From Roseithermus sacchariphilus (GTDB lineage Bacteria; Bacteroidota; Rhodothermia; Rhodothermales; MEBIC09517): 64,000 nt of DNA. Shown piece by piece: positions 1 to 9,212 of the stretch (its first letter is position 1; every line of letters begins with the position of its first letter). Position numbers and translations under genes: made by a program. Location of the stretch: NCBI GenBank assembly GCA_003285105.1, contig CP030158.1, positions 1 through 64,000 of the forward strand, given 5' to 3'. The notes under the pieces were generated by a model that was not told the origin of the DNA, ran no database searches, and saw only the letters and a list, made by a program, of their open reading frames with translations.

Positions 1-8
1 TGACTCCC

Positions 9-1580
9 GTGCTCACCGCCCAGGCCATGCGCGAGGCCGACCGCCGCACCATCGAGGACTTCGGCCTGCCCGGGTTCACGCTGATGGAGACGGCCGGGCG
101 CGGCGCGGCCGACGCCATCGCCCGCGCCTACGGCCCGATCGACGGAAAGCGCATCACCGTCTTCTGCGGAAAGGGCAACAACGGCGGCGACGGGCTGGTG
201 GTGGCCCGGGTGCTGGTCGACCGCGGCGCGCACCTCCGCGTCGTCCTCCTGGCCGGTGCCGACGCCATGACGCAGGACGCCGCCCACAACCTGCGCCTCC
301 TCGAAGCCCTCGCCCGGCAGGACACCGCCGGCCGCCTCTCGATGCACCGGTTCGAGAGCCTGACCCAGGTTGCCGCCTTCACCCCGCCGGACCTCTACGT
401 GGACGCGCTGCTGGGCACCGGGCTGACGAGCGCGCTCCGCCCGCCCCTCGACGGCCTCGTGGACTGGCTCAACGACCAGCCGCAACCCACCGTGGCCCTG
501 GACGTCCCGACCGGCCTGCACAGCGACACCGGCACGGTGCTCGGTACGGCCGTCCGCGCCTCGATGACGGTGACGATGGCCGCCGCCAAGGCCGGCCTGC
601 TGATCGGAGACGGGCCGGAGCACGCCGGGCGCGTGGAGGTCGTCCCCATCGGCATCCCGCGCTTCGTGCTCCGTGAGGCCGCCGGACACCCCGGCTGCGC
701 CTGGCAACCCGACGACGCCACGATCACCGGCTGGATGCCACAGCGCGACCGCCACGCGCACAAATACAGCGTCGGCCTGGCCCTCGTCGTCGGCGGCTCG
801 CCCGGGCTGACCGGAGCGCCGGTGATGGCGTCCCTGGCCGCGGCCCGCATCGGTGCCGGCTTCGTGACCTGCGCCTGCGCCGCCTCGATCCAGCCGGTGC
901 TGGCCCTCAAGATGACGACGGTCACCACGCTCGCCCTGCCCGAAACGGACGACGGCGGCCTCGACCCGGACGCCGCCCTCGCCGCGCTGGCGCCCCGCCT
1001 GGAGAAGGCCCGGGCGCTGCTCGTCGGCCCCGGCCTGGGCCGCCACCCGGCCACGCAGACCTTCATCCGTCGCCTGCTCGCCCACACCCACCTGCCGACC
1101 GTCATCGACGCCGACGGCCTCAACGCCCTGGCCGGGCACCTGGACGACCTGGCCGAGCAGGCGGCCGGCCGCTGGATCCTGACCCCGCACGCCGGCGAGT
1201 TCCGCCGCCTGGCCGGCGCCGAGGCCGACCTCACCGACCGCATCCGCACCGTCCAGACCTGCGCCCGGCGGTGGAACAGCGTGCTGCTGCTCAAAGGCCT
1301 GCCCGGCCTCATCGGCACACCGGACGGCACGGTCTACCTCAACCCGACCGGCAACCCGGCCGTGGCCACCGCCGGCACCGGGGACGTGCTCGCCGGCCTG
1401 TGCGTGGGCCTCCTCGCCCAGGGCCTGCCCCCGGACCGGGCCGCCGTGGCCGCCCTCTACACCGGCGGGGCCACCGCCGACCACTACGCCTCCCGGCACT
1501 ACCCCTACTCGCTGATCGCCACGGATCTGCTCGACGCCCTGCCTCACGTGCTCCAGACCCGCTTCCGTACCCCCGCATGA
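9..1580 (+). CDS. nnr: Bifunctional NAD(P)H-hydrate epimerase / ADP-dependent dehydratase
   Basis: Repairs damaged NADH/NADPH: the N-terminal half (about residues 1-225, YjeF_N/NnrE) epimerises hydrated nicotinamide cofactors and the C-terminal half (about 240-515, YjeF_C/NnrD) dehydrates them using ADP. The NnrE nucleotide loop GNNGGDG is at residues 56-62. The kinase-like GTGDVLAGL motif of NnrD is near residue 455. The 523-residue length fits the fused form. A GTG start is used here, but the frame stays open to the left edge, so a start just outside the window is possible. The stop overlaps the next start as ATGA, which suggests translational coupling. Confidence 0.93.
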   Translation: MLTAQAMREADRRTIEDFGLPGFTLMETAGRGAADAIARAYGPIDGKRITVFCGKGNNGGDGLVVARVLVDRGAHLRVVLLAGADAMTQDAAHNLRLLEALARQDTAGRLSMHRFESLTQVAAFTPPDLYVDALLGTGLTSALRPPLDGLVDWLNDQPQPTVALDVPTGLHSDTGTVLGTAVRASMTVTMAAAKAGLLIGDGPEHAGRVEVVPIGIPRFVLREAAGHPGCAWQPDDATITGWMPQRDRHAHKYSVGLALVVGGSPGLTGAPVMASLAAARIGAGFVTCACAASIQPVLALKMTTVTTLALPETDDGGLDPDAALAALAPRLEKARALLVGPGLGRHPATQTFIRRLLAHTHLPTVIDADGLNALAGHLDDLAEQAAGRWILTPHAGEFRRLAGAEADLTDRIRTVQTCARRWNSVLLLKGLPGLIGTPDGTVYLNPTGNPAVATAGTGDVLAGLCVGLLAQGLPPDRAAVAALYTGGATADHYASRHYPYSLIATDLLDALPHVLQTRFRTPA

Positions 1581-1942
1581 CGCGCTACCGAGCCCTTGCC
1601 GTGGCCTGGACGCTGCTCATCCTGATCGGCTGCGCCCTCCCCGGCGCCGAACTGCCCGACGTGTCGCTGCTCAGCTTCGACAAGCTCATCCACGCCGCCC
1701 TCTTCGCCGGCTTCGGATGGCTCTGGATGCAGGCCCTCGCCCACCGACCCGGGGCGCGAACCCGCTGGGTCCTGACCGCCGGCGTCCTCCTGGCCCTGCT
1801 GACCGAAGCCTACCAGGGCCTGCTGCCGCTGGGACGCACCGCCGACCCCTACGACGTCGCCGCTAACCTGATCGGGCTGCTGCTGGCCGTCTCGCTGGTC
1901 CGCCTCCGCGCACGCCGGACTTCCGAGAAACACGCCGTGTGA
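1577..1942 (+). CDS. VanZ-like family membrane protein
   Basis: A 121-residue integral membrane protein with about four hydrophobic segments. The order is typical of VanZ-like proteins: an N-terminal helix ending in a short loop, then FDKLIHAALFAGFGWLW, a third helix with the TEAYQGLLPLGRTADPYD loop, and a last helix LIGLLLAVSLV. The FDK-H and TE-Q-...R--D--D residues are the conserved VanZ pattern. The ATG lies inside the stop of nnr. The biochemical role of chromosomal VanZ homologues outside vancomycin clusters is not defined, so only the family is called. Confidence 0.82.
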   Translation: MTRYRALAVAWTLLILIGCALPGAELPDVSLLSFDKLIHAALFAGFGWLWMQALAHRPGARTRWVLTAGVLLALLTEAYQGLLPLGRTADPYDVAANLIGLLLAVSLVRLRARRTSEKHAV

Positions 1943-2140
1943 AATTTGCGTTATACCAGAGCAACCATTCCCCACGCCGTGTGTCTGATTGAACGCACAC
2001 GCGCCCCCGGACGGGGCCTGGATCGCCCGATCATCCCGGCCCGGTGTCTTCGCGGGGTTTTCATTCACACCCGTTTGCCGTATGTTCGGCGGACGGCCCC
2101 AACCCACCCGCTTCCTCACGTGTAGCCGAGAAACAAGACT

Positions 2141-2809
2141 ATGGCCATCCTACGAAAAACCGAGAAAGCCGACCTGCGCAAACGGTACCCGCTCTACATC
2201 GAGGTCGGGCTGATCGTTGCGCTGTTGCTGCTCATTGTCGGCTTCCGGGTCGATTGGAGCCCGGAGTCCGACTTCGAAGTCGAGCTGGTCGAGCAGGAGA
2301 TCGTCCAGATGGAGGAGATCAAGCAGACCAAGCAGGAGGTCAAGCCGCCGCCGCCGCCGAAGCCTCCGGTGCCGATCGAAGTGCCCAACGACGAGATCCT
2401 CGACGACATCGACCTGAACCTGGACGCGTCGCTCGACATCGACGAGCCGATGACGGACCTGCCGCCGCCGCCGCCGCCGAAGCAGGAGGAGGAGGAAGAG
2501 CCGGAGCCGGAGATCTTCGTGATCGTGGAGCAGATGCCGGAACTCATCGGCGGGCTGGCCGCCATTCAGAGCAAGATCCGGTATCCGGAGATCGCCAAGA
2601 AAGCCGGCGTCGAAGGCCGCGTCATCGTCCAGTTCATCGTCGATGAGCAGGGCAACGTGGTCGACCCGGTCGTCGTCCGCGGCATCGGGGCCGGCTGCGA
2701 CGAGGAGGCCATCCGGGCCGTGCAGCAGGCCAAGTTCAAGCCCGGCAAGCAGCGCGGCAAGCCCGTGCGCGTGAAGATGTCGCTGCCGATCACCTTCAAG
2801 CTGAAGTAA
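2141..2809 (+). CDS. Energy transducer TonB (short, acidic/proline-rich)
   Basis: Couples the inner-membrane proton motive force to outer-membrane TonB-dependent receptors. Residues about 20-38 form the single membrane anchor (IEVGLIVALLLLIVGF). Next comes a periplasmic linker with two polyproline blocks and a Glu/Pro stretch, then a TonB_C domain (about 140-222) with YPEIAKKAGVEGRVIVQF and a closing VKMSLPITFKLK strand. At 222 residues it is normal for Bacteroidota TonB. No exbB/exbD is adjacent. It is clearly paralogous to the TonB about 26 kb downstream in this window: the order of anchor, EQEIV segment, polyproline and C-terminal domain is the same. A strong terminator follows. Confidence 0.92.
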   Translation: MAILRKTEKADLRKRYPLYIEVGLIVALLLLIVGFRVDWSPESDFEVELVEQEIVQMEEIKQTKQEVKPPPPPKPPVPIEVPNDEILDDIDLNLDASLDIDEPMTDLPPPPPPKQEEEEEPEPEIFVIVEQMPELIGGLAAIQSKIRYPEIAKKAGVEGRVIVQFIVDEQGNVVDPVVVRGIGAGCDEEAIRAVQQAKFKPGKQRGKPVRVKMSLPITFKLK

Positions 2810-2854
2810 GCCCGCGCAAGCGTCCGCCCGACGCAAGCCGGCACGGCTTCGAGC

Positions 2855-2888
2855 AACGCCCCGTCACTTCTCGTGGCGGGGCGTTTTT
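2855..2888 (+). terminator. Intrinsic terminator after tonB
   Basis: A 9-bp GC-rich stem (AACGCCCCG at 2855-2863 with CGGGGCGTT at 2877-2885) is followed directly by a T run. It lies 46 nt after the tonB stop and 3 nt before the stop of the convergent rpiA gene, so it separates the two transcription units. Confidence 0.85.
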
Positions 2889-2890
2889 CG

Positions 2891-3610
2891 TTATGGCGCG
2901 GGGGTTCCGGCCGGGCGCAGGCATTCCACCGTGCCGTCCGGCCGGCCGATCAGGGCTTCCGTTGCCATCCCGAGGAACAGCCCGTGATCCAGGACGCCGG
3001 GCAGGGCCTTGATCGCCCGGCCCAGTTCGGCCGGGTCGTCGATCCCATCGGCGAACCGCACGTCAACAACCCAGAACCCCTGGTCGGTGACGACGGGGCC
3101 GTCCTTGCCCTGCCCCATGCGCAGCTCCGGCACGCCGCCGAGGCGCTCCAGCGCCCGCATCACGGGGCTGGTCGCCATCGGAAGCACCTCGACCGGCACA
3201 GCCGCCCGGGTCCCGAGGCGGTCGACCAGCTTGGAGGGATCGACCAGTACGACGAAGCGATCGGCCTGCGCAGCGACGACCTTCTCGCGGGTGTGCGCCG
3301 CGCCACGCCCTTTGATGAGATCCAGCGCCGGGCTGACTTCATCGGCCCCGTCGAGGGCCAGATCCAGCCGCTCGACGGCGTCCAGACTCGTGAGCGGAAT
3401 GCCGACGCGGCGGGCCAGGCGCTCGGCCGCGAACGACGTCGGAACGCCGCGGATGCGCAGTCCCTCCTCCTGTACCCGTCGGCCAAGGGCGGCCAAGGCC
3501 CAGGCCGTCGTGGATCCAGTACCCAGCCCGAGGCACATACCGTCGGTGGCCAGTCGGGCGGCCGCCTCGCCGGCGGCCTGCTTGGCGATGTCGTCAGCCG
3601 TGGTCGTCAT
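2891..3610 (-). CDS. rpiA: Ribose-5-phosphate isomerase A
   Basis: Interconverts ribose 5-phosphate and ribulose 5-phosphate in the non-oxidative pentose phosphate pathway (cytoplasm). Key motifs are the phosphate-binding GLGTGST (residues 28-34), DGADE (87-91) with the catalytic acid, and the KGRGAAHTREK loop (100-110) with the catalytic lysine region. At 239 residues it is slightly longer than E. coli RpiA (219). It is convergent with tonB. The upstream neighbour in the same direction is a methyltransferase about 60 bp away, so co-transcription is likely. Confidence 0.95.
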   Translation of the reverse strand: MTTTADDIAKQAAGEAAARLATDGMCLGLGTGSTTAWALAALGRRVQEEGLRIRGVPTSFAAERLARRVGIPLTSLDAVERLDLALDGADEVSPALDLIKGRGAAHTREKVVAAQADRFVVLVDPSKLVDRLGTRAAVPVEVLPMATSPVMRALERLGGVPELRMGQGKDGPVVTDQGFWVVDVRFADGIDDPAELGRAIKALPGVLDHGLFLGMATEALIGRPDGTVECLRPAGTPAP

Positions 3611-3670
3611 GAAGCGGTGGGGATGGCCAGAGCGGCGCCCAAACTACGGGCCGAACCCAGCGAGCGCAAG

Positions 3671-4336
3671 TCAGCGCCCCCCGGTCGGTGGCTTGCAGGC
3701 CACCAGGCGGACGACGTCGGCCAGCCCGGTATGCCCCGGCCCTTCGTCGAGCTCGACCGTCTCTTCGCTCAGCCGTTCGATGTGCAGGTCGGTGAAGTCG
3801 TCACGCAGGAGCGCCGGGGTGTAGAGCATCGCCTCGTCCCGCGGGCCGCCGCTGGTCCGGGACAACTGTGCCGGCGTGAACGCTTCCAGCAGCACGACGC
3901 CACCGGGGCGCAGCAGCCGCACGACGTCGCGATGCACGGCGGACCGCAGGGCCGGCGGCACATGCACGTACGTCAGCACGACCGCATCGAACGACGCATC
4001 GGGCAGGGCGGGCGCCGGCAGGCGGTCGTTCAGCAGGGTCAGCGTCACCCCCCGCACCTCGGCCAGCCGCCGGGCTTTCTCGTTGGCCACGCGGGAAGGA
4101 TCCAGGCTGGTGACGCGGAACCCCTGCTCGGCCAGCCAGACGCCGTTGCGGCCCTCGCCGTCTCCGGCACACAGCACCTGTCCACCCGGCGGCAGGTGGT
4201 GCACCTGCGCGACCAGAAAGGCGTTCGGGGCCGTCCCGTACCGGTACACCTCGCCGGCATACATCTGATCCCAGAACGCGCCCGGGTCCGGGGCTGAAGG
4301 GCTCACGGCATCCATCATCGTCGATCGGCTCGTCAT
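3671..4336 (-). CDS. Class I SAM-dependent methyltransferase (TehB-like)
   Basis: A 221-residue Rossmann-fold methyltransferase. SAM-binding motif I is AGDGEGRNG (about 57-65), preceded by a hydrophobic strand; an acidic strand end follows (VTSLDPS). The N-terminal FWDQMYAGEVYRYGTAPNAFL block resembles TehB and thiopurine-type methyltransferases. The substrate cannot be read from sequence. The start lies 8 bp after the stop of the large upstream propeller gene, so the two are probably one operon. Met7 or Met8 are alternative starts. Confidence 0.82.
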   Translation of the reverse strand: MTSRSTMMDAVSPSAPDPGAFWDQMYAGEVYRYGTAPNAFLVAQVHHLPPGGQVLCAGDGEGRNGVWLAEQGFRVTSLDPSRVANEKARRLAEVRGVTLTLLNDRLPAPALPDASFDAVVLTYVHVPPALRSAVHRDVVRLLRPGGVVLLEAFTPAQLSRTSGGPRDEAMLYTPALLRDDFTDLHIERLSEETVELDEGPGHTGLADVVRLVACKPPTGGR

Positions 4337-4344
4337 CCAGGGGG

Positions 4345-7300
4345 CTATCGGTCATCGCTCGCGCCACCCGTACCCACACCCGGGACTGGCACGATGATGC
4401 GGGGCACCTCCGCGCCGGAGAGCCGCTGATTGAACGCCGCCAGATCGTCCTGCATCACCCCGGCCAGCCGTGCGAGATGCTCGTCCAGCTCCGCCTCGAG
4501 GTCCCGGAAACGCTCGTACGCGCCGGCCGTCGGGCGGGCATCCTGAAAGTTGACCACGGTGTAGAGGTAAGCGAACTGATCGTCCAGCCGCGGCGGGAAG
4601 TTGATGGGGTCCTGCCCGGCTTCGTGCTTCGCCTGAATCAGATCCTCCTCGATGGCCGTCAGCTTCGCCGCCAGGTCGTCCGCCGCCGCCACGAGCGTCG
4701 AGTCGTAGCCGGCCCGGACGGCCCGCCGGGCGATGGTCCTGACCTGCTCCCGCACGGCCCGAATGTTCTCGACGGCATCGTGCGTCTCGTTCAGCTTCGC
4801 CAGGATGGCCTGCGTCAGCTCGAACTGCGCCTGCAGATCCGCATCGGGGACGTCCCAGCGCGGGTCTTTCGCCACCACCAGCGGCTGCTCCTGCACGACA
4901 TCGCCCACCGTCAGCCGCACGGTGTAGGTGCCCGGTGGCGCCGACGGCCCGCCGGTGTAGGCGAGTGACATGATTGCACCCTCGACGAGGTCCGGTGGCG
5001 CGTAGGTCAGGTCCCAGTTGAAGCGGTTCAGCCCGGCCTTCAGTTCCAGCTTGCGCTCGTCGCTGTCCTCGGCCGGCTGGTTGGAAAACACCGCCGCCGT
5101 CCGCCCCGCTGGATCGCGGATCTCGACCGTGACCCGCTCCGTCGGCTGCTCCCGGAGGTGCACGTAGAGGATCGCGCCCTTCGGCGGAGCCTCGGGGGCC
5201 GCGCCGGCCCGGAAGCTGCCGAGTTGCGTCCGGTACGCCGGGCGCGGCGCGAACAGATGCGCCTCGGCCTGCAGGATCGCCGGCGTGAGCTGATGCAGCG
5301 GCGACAGGTCGTCCAGGATCCAGAAAGACCGCCCCTGGGTGGCCACCACGAGATCACCCCGGTAAACCTTCAGGTCCGTGATGGGCGTGTGCGGCAGGTT
5401 CTGCTGGAACGGCTGCCACGTCTCGCCGTCGTCGAACGAGACGTACATGCCGAACTCCGTCCCGGCATAGAGCAGCCCTTCGCGGTCCGGGTCCTCGCGC
5501 ACGACGCGGACGAAGTGGTCGGCCGGGATGCCGTTGGTGCCGTCCGTCAGCACCGTCCACGACGCCCCGTAATCGGTCGTGCGGAAGACGTACGGGCGGA
5601 AGTCGTTTTCGCGGTACCTGTAGACGGCCAGATACGCCTTACCGGGCCGGTGGGGCGACAGCTCGATGGTGTTGACGGTGCCCCCCTCGGGCATCTGCCG
5701 CGGTGTGATGGGCTGCCAGGTCCGGCCGTTGTCGCGCGTCAGGTGGACGAGGCCGTCGTCGGAGCCGGCCCACAGCTCACCCGGCGTGTGCGGAGACTCC
5801 TCCAGCGCGAAGATCGTCGTGTGGAGTTCCACGCCCGTGTGGTCGTGCTGAATGGGGCCGCCGGGGATGTCGTGGTAGGCATCGTTGTTGGTGGTCAGAT
5901 CCGGGGAAATAATCTCCCAGGTCTGCCCGCCATCCGTCGAGCGGTGCACGTACTGTGAGGCATGGTAGAGCACATCCGGGTTGTGCGGCGAGAGGCGGAT
6001 CGGAGCGTTCCACTGGAAGCGGTAGCGGATGTCGCGCGGGGCCACGCCGTCGTGCATCTGCGGATAGGCGACGATGTTACGGCCCCGCCCCTGCCGCCGG
6101 TCGAGCCGGGTGATCTGCCCGATGTAGTTACCGGCATAGACGAGGTCCGGGTTGCGCGGGTCGACGGCGATGTGGCCGCTCTCTCCGCCGCCGACGGCAT
6201 ACCAGTGCTGCTCCGGGGTGATGCCGCCCGTGGGATGGCTCGGCACCGAGATCGTCGTGTTGTCCTGCTGCGCGCCGTAGACGCGGTAGGGAAACTGCGT
6301 ATCGACGGTGACCCGGTAGAACTCCGCCGTCGGCTGGTTGAACTGCGTGGACCACGTCGCTCCGCCGTTGAGGCTGACGTTGACCCCTCCGTCGTTGCCT
6401 TCGATCAGGATCTGCGGGTTGTGGGGGTTGATCCAGAGCGCGTGGTCGTCGCCGTGCGGGGTGGGGATGCGTTCCCACGTGACCCCGGCGTCGACGCTCT
6501 TGTAGAGGCTCGTGTTCTGCGCATAGACCGTGTTGGGGTCCTGCGGGTCCGCATAGATGTGGCTGTAGTACCAGGCGCGCTGCAGGAGCTTGCGGTCCTT
6601 GCTCACGTGCTGCCACGTCCGCCCGCCGTCGTCCGAGCGGAAGACCCCGCCCTGGCCCTTCTCGGCGTGCTCCTGCAGCACCCAGACGCGGCCCGGCTGC
6701 GCGGGGGAGACCGCCACCCCGACGCGACCCACGAGCCCCTCCGGCAGCCCACCGCCGAGCTTCGTCCACGTATCGCCGCCGTCCGTGCTTTTCCAGACGC
6801 CGCCCTCCGTGCCCCCATCGATGAGGGTCCACGGTTTGCGCTCGGCCCGCCACATCCCGGCATAGAGGATGCGCGGATTGGTCGGGTCCATCGCCAGATC
6901 CACGGCACCGGTCGAGTCACTCACGAACAGCACCCGTTCCCAGGAGGCCCCGCCGTCGGTCGAGCGGTAGACGCCGCGCGTCGCACTCGGGCCGAAGATG
7001 TTGCCCAGCACGGCAGCGTACACCAGATCCGGGTTCTGCGGGTGGACGTGGATTCGCCCGATCAGGCCGGCCTCGTCGAGGCCGATGTGCCGCCACGTCT
7101 GCCCGCCGTCGTCGGAGCGGTAGAGGCCGTTGCCGTGCGAGACGTTGCCGCGCGGGCACGCCGAGCCCGTCCCCACGTAGACGACGTTCGCATCCGAGGG
7201 CGCCACCGTGATCGCCCCGATGGACCCGACGGTGATCTGCCCGTCCGCCACGGGATGCCAGGTCTGCCCCGCATCCTGCGTCTTCCAGACGCCCCCGCCG

Positions 7301-7509
7301 GTAGCGCCCATGAAAAACGTAAAGGGTTGGTCCGGGATGCCGGCCACCGCCGTGACGCGGCCGCCCCGGTACGGCCCGATCAGCCGGTAGGTGAGCGCCT
7401 GATACGCCGGCGGCTCGAACGTAACGGGCTGAGCCTGGCCGGGCTCAGCCTGGCCGGGCAGAGCCAGCAGACACCCGACCATCCACACCATCCATCTGGG
7501 CATACACAT
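4345..7509 (-). CDS. Secreted Asp-box (BNR/sortilin-like) beta-propeller protein
   Basis: A very large exported protein (about 1,054 residues from the chosen start). The start is placed at the Met beginning MCMPRWMVWMVGCLLALPG because this gives a clean signal peptide; an in-frame ATG at 7560 would add 17 unconvincing residues. Across residues about 40-750 there are at least ten S-x-D-x-G-x-T-W Asp boxes (for example STDGGQTW, SDDGGRTW, SFDDGETW), as in VPS10/sortilin, sialidase and YVTN/BNR-like propellers of Bacteroidota. The last 300 residues form a beta-sandwich-like region, then a helical coiled-coil-like stretch (about 920-1020). No catalytic sialidase arginine triad is apparent, so binding or a peptidase-associated role is as likely as hydrolysis. 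Confidence 0.85.
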   Translation of the reverse strand: MCMPRWMVWMVGCLLALPGQAEPGQAQPVTFEPPAYQALTYRLIGPYRGGRVTAVAGIPDQPFTFFMGATGGGVWKTQDAGQTWHPVADGQITVGSIGAITVAPSDANVVYVGTGSACPRGNVSHGNGLYRSDDGGQTWRHIGLDEAGLIGRIHVHPQNPDLVYAAVLGNIFGPSATRGVYRSTDGGASWERVLFVSDSTGAVDLAMDPTNPRILYAGMWRAERKPWTLIDGGTEGGVWKSTDGGDTWTKLGGGLPEGLVGRVGVAVSPAQPGRVWVLQEHAEKGQGGVFRSDDGGRTWQHVSKDRKLLQRAWYYSHIYADPQDPNTVYAQNTSLYKSVDAGVTWERIPTPHGDDHALWINPHNPQILIEGNDGGVNVSLNGGATWSTQFNQPTAEFYRVTVDTQFPYRVYGAQQDNTTISVPSHPTGGITPEQHWYAVGGGESGHIAVDPRNPDLVYAGNYIGQITRLDRRQGRGRNIVAYPQMHDGVAPRDIRYRFQWNAPIRLSPHNPDVLYHASQYVHRSTDGGQTWEIISPDLTTNNDAYHDIPGGPIQHDHTGVELHTTIFALEESPHTPGELWAGSDDGLVHLTRDNGRTWQPITPRQMPEGGTVNTIELSPHRPGKAYLAVYRYRENDFRPYVFRTTDYGASWTVLTDGTNGIPADHFVRVVREDPDREGLLYAGTEFGMYVSFDDGETWQPFQQNLPHTPITDLKVYRGDLVVATQGRSFWILDDLSPLHQLTPAILQAEAHLFAPRPAYRTQLGSFRAGAAPEAPPKGAILYVHLREQPTERVTVEIRDPAGRTAAVFSNQPAEDSDERKLELKAGLNRFNWDLTYAPPDLVEGAIMSLAYTGGPSAPPGTYTVRLTVGDVVQEQPLVVAKDPRWDVPDADLQAQFELTQAILAKLNETHDAVENIRAVREQVRTIARRAVRAGYDSTLVAAADDLAAKLTAIEEDLIQAKHEAGQDPINFPPRLDDQFAYLYTVVNFQDARPTAGAYERFRDLEAELDEHLARLAGVMQDDLAAFNQRLSGAEVPRIIVPVPGVGTGGASDDR

Positions 7510-7592
7510 CGCAGGGAAAGGAAAAGAAGGGACAGACCTCGTTCCGGGAAGGTACGCCATCCGGGCCGGAGGTTGAAGGCCGCAGTCCTCAA

Positions 7593-7627
7593 CAAAACGC
7601 CCTCACCGCCGGAAGGCCGTGAGGGCG
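7593..7627 (-). terminator. Intrinsic terminator after the acyl-CoA dehydrogenase gene
   Basis: On the minus strand a 9-bp stem (CGCCCTCAC pairing GTGAGGGCG) closes a 12-nt loop and is followed by TTTTGTTG. It sits about 45 nt after the stop of the minus-strand acyl-CoA dehydrogenase gene and before the next minus-strand gene. Confidence 0.85.
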
Positions 7628-7670
7628 CTGGAGATCGTGGACGCGAAGCAGGAACACAGACCGAAGCCGC

Positions 7671-9212
7671 TCAGGTGGCCGGACGCGTCGTGTATTCCAG
7701 CCAGAAGCTATCCTCCAGATACTCCTCGATCACATCGGCCAGATGCATGTTGCGGTAGCTGGAGACGAGGTTCTCGACATCCTGCTTCAACTCCGCCAGA
7801 CAGTTGGCGATGAGGTCCCCTCGGAAGCCCCGGCCACCGAGATCGACGACCATATCCATCGACACGACGCGGCCGAGCAGCCGGCCCAGCTCGACGAGCT
7901 TGCGCTGCGGCAGCTTCAGATCGACCTCGAAGTCGAGGGCGTCCCGGAAGTAGTCAGCCGCTCGCTGCGTGAGGTTGTCTTGCCGGAGGTAGCGGTAGAG
8001 GTTGCTCTCCTTGAGGCGCCGCATCTGCTTCAGGACGGCTTCGGAGATCTGCTGGTAGAGGATGTCGTTCGAGCCCTCGAAGATCTGGAAGGGCCGGCTA
8101 TCGACGACGGCGCGCCCGGCGATGCTGTCGAGCCGGTAGCCTTTGGCTCCAAAGAGCTGGAGCAGAGACTGAGACGCCTCCTGCATCATGTCCGTCACGA
8201 CCGTCTTGATGCTGTTGGCCGGGACGTTCTCCTTGGCCAGATCCCGGTCGAGGCCGGCGTGCTCGCTCGTGTAAGTACACATGGCCGAGCAGGCGGTATA
8301 GAAGGCCTGGATGCGCCCCAGGCGTTTCTTCACCTGGTCGTAGTGGAGCAGACTCTGCCCGCCCACAGCCCGCTCCCGGCAATGCCGAAGGCCCTCGTCC
8401 AGCAGGCGTTGCAGGAAGCCCATGGCCATGCCCGGGAACTGAATGCGGCTGCGATGCAGGATATCCAGCATCATCTTGATCCCGGTCGTCTCCGGCTGCA
8501 GGCGGTGCGTGTGCGGCACCAGCACGTCGATCTTGTTGACGCCGTAGGGGATCATGTAGAGCCCCAGATTCTGGAAATACTCCGTAACCTCGATGTGCTG
8601 CTCCGGCTGGCTGACGTCGCACACGAAGAAGTCGATGTCCCGATCGAGTTGTCCATCCTCGCCCCGGGCACGCGCCGTCAACAGCCAGAAGTCCGCCCAG
8701 CCGGTCAGCCCGGCCCAGTGCTTCGTCCCGACGATCCGGTAGCCGCCGGGCTCCTCGGTGTAGCTCGTCTGCATGCTGAGCGCGTCGGAGCCGAACTCGG
8801 GCTCGGTGATCATGAGCCCACCCAGGTTCTTTTCCTGAAGGAAGCGCCGGAAGACCTCGGCCTTCACGCTTTCCTCCCCGTACCGGGCCAGCGGTTGCAG
8901 AAAGAGCGCCCCGTTGATCCCGATCGTGAGCGACAACGCCAGCGATTCGTACGAGGACGCGGCCAGCACCGCCAGGCCTTCGTGGATATGCCCTCCCCGC
9001 CCATCGTAGGCTTCCGGGATGAAGACCGACAGCGGCGTGCACGCCTGCACTTCGCGCATGACCAGCGGCGGAATGCCGCGCTGCACGCTGAACCGATCGA
9101 CCTCCGCACGCACGTTGAAGGCCTCGCGCAGTTTGCGGCGGTAGGCGTCCAGGAAAGAAGGGAAATCCACGCGATTCCAGACCACGCCGGACGGATAAGA
9201 AGCTACACTCAT
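7671..9212 (-). CDS. Acyl-CoA dehydrogenase family protein
   Basis: A FAD enzyme predicted to introduce an alpha,beta double bond into an acyl-CoA (513 residues). Visible are the flavin/substrate region EPEFGSDALS and KHWAGLTGWADFWLL in the beta domain, and the C-terminal IFEGSNDILYQQI segment. That segment corresponds to the usual YEGTSEI catalytic-base motif of the family. The start is set at the Met of MSVASYPSG; an ATG 31 codons upstream gives a low-quality, Ser/Arg-rich extension. The protein is longer than typical short-chain enzymes and has an extra C-terminal helical region of about 100 residues. The chain-length substrate cannot be judged. A candidate promoter lies about 100 nt upstream. 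Confidence 0.85.
   Translation of the reverse strand: MSVASYPSGVVWNRVDFPSFLDAYRRKLREAFNVRAEVDRFSVQRGIPPLVMREVQACTPLSVFIPEAYDGRGGHIHEGLAVLAASSYESLALSLTIGINGALFLQPLARYGEESVKAEVFRRFLQEKNLGGLMITEPEFGSDALSMQTSYTEEPGGYRIVGTKHWAGLTGWADFWLLTARARGEDGQLDRDIDFFVCDVSQPEQHIEVTEYFQNLGLYMIPYGVNKIDVLVPHTHRLQPETTGIKMMLDILHRSRIQFPGMAMGFLQRLLDEGLRHCRERAVGGQSLLHYDQVKKRLGRIQAFYTACSAMCTYTSEHAGLDRDLAKENVPANSIKTVVTDMMQEASQSLLQLFGAKGYRLDSIAGRAVVDSRPFQIFEGSNDILYQQISEAVLKQMRRLKESNLYRYLRQDNLTQRAADYFRDALDFEVDLKLPQRKLVELGRLLGRVVSMDMVVDLGGRGFRGDLIANCLAELKQDVENLVSSYRNMHLADVIEEYLEDSFWLEYTTRPAT

Noticed and set aside
1271-1942. Longer reading of the VanZ-like gene starting inside nnr
   Set aside because: The upstream extension is Arg/His/Pro-rich shadow sequence of nnr. 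The ATG at 1577 with ATGA overlap gives a clean VanZ-length protein.
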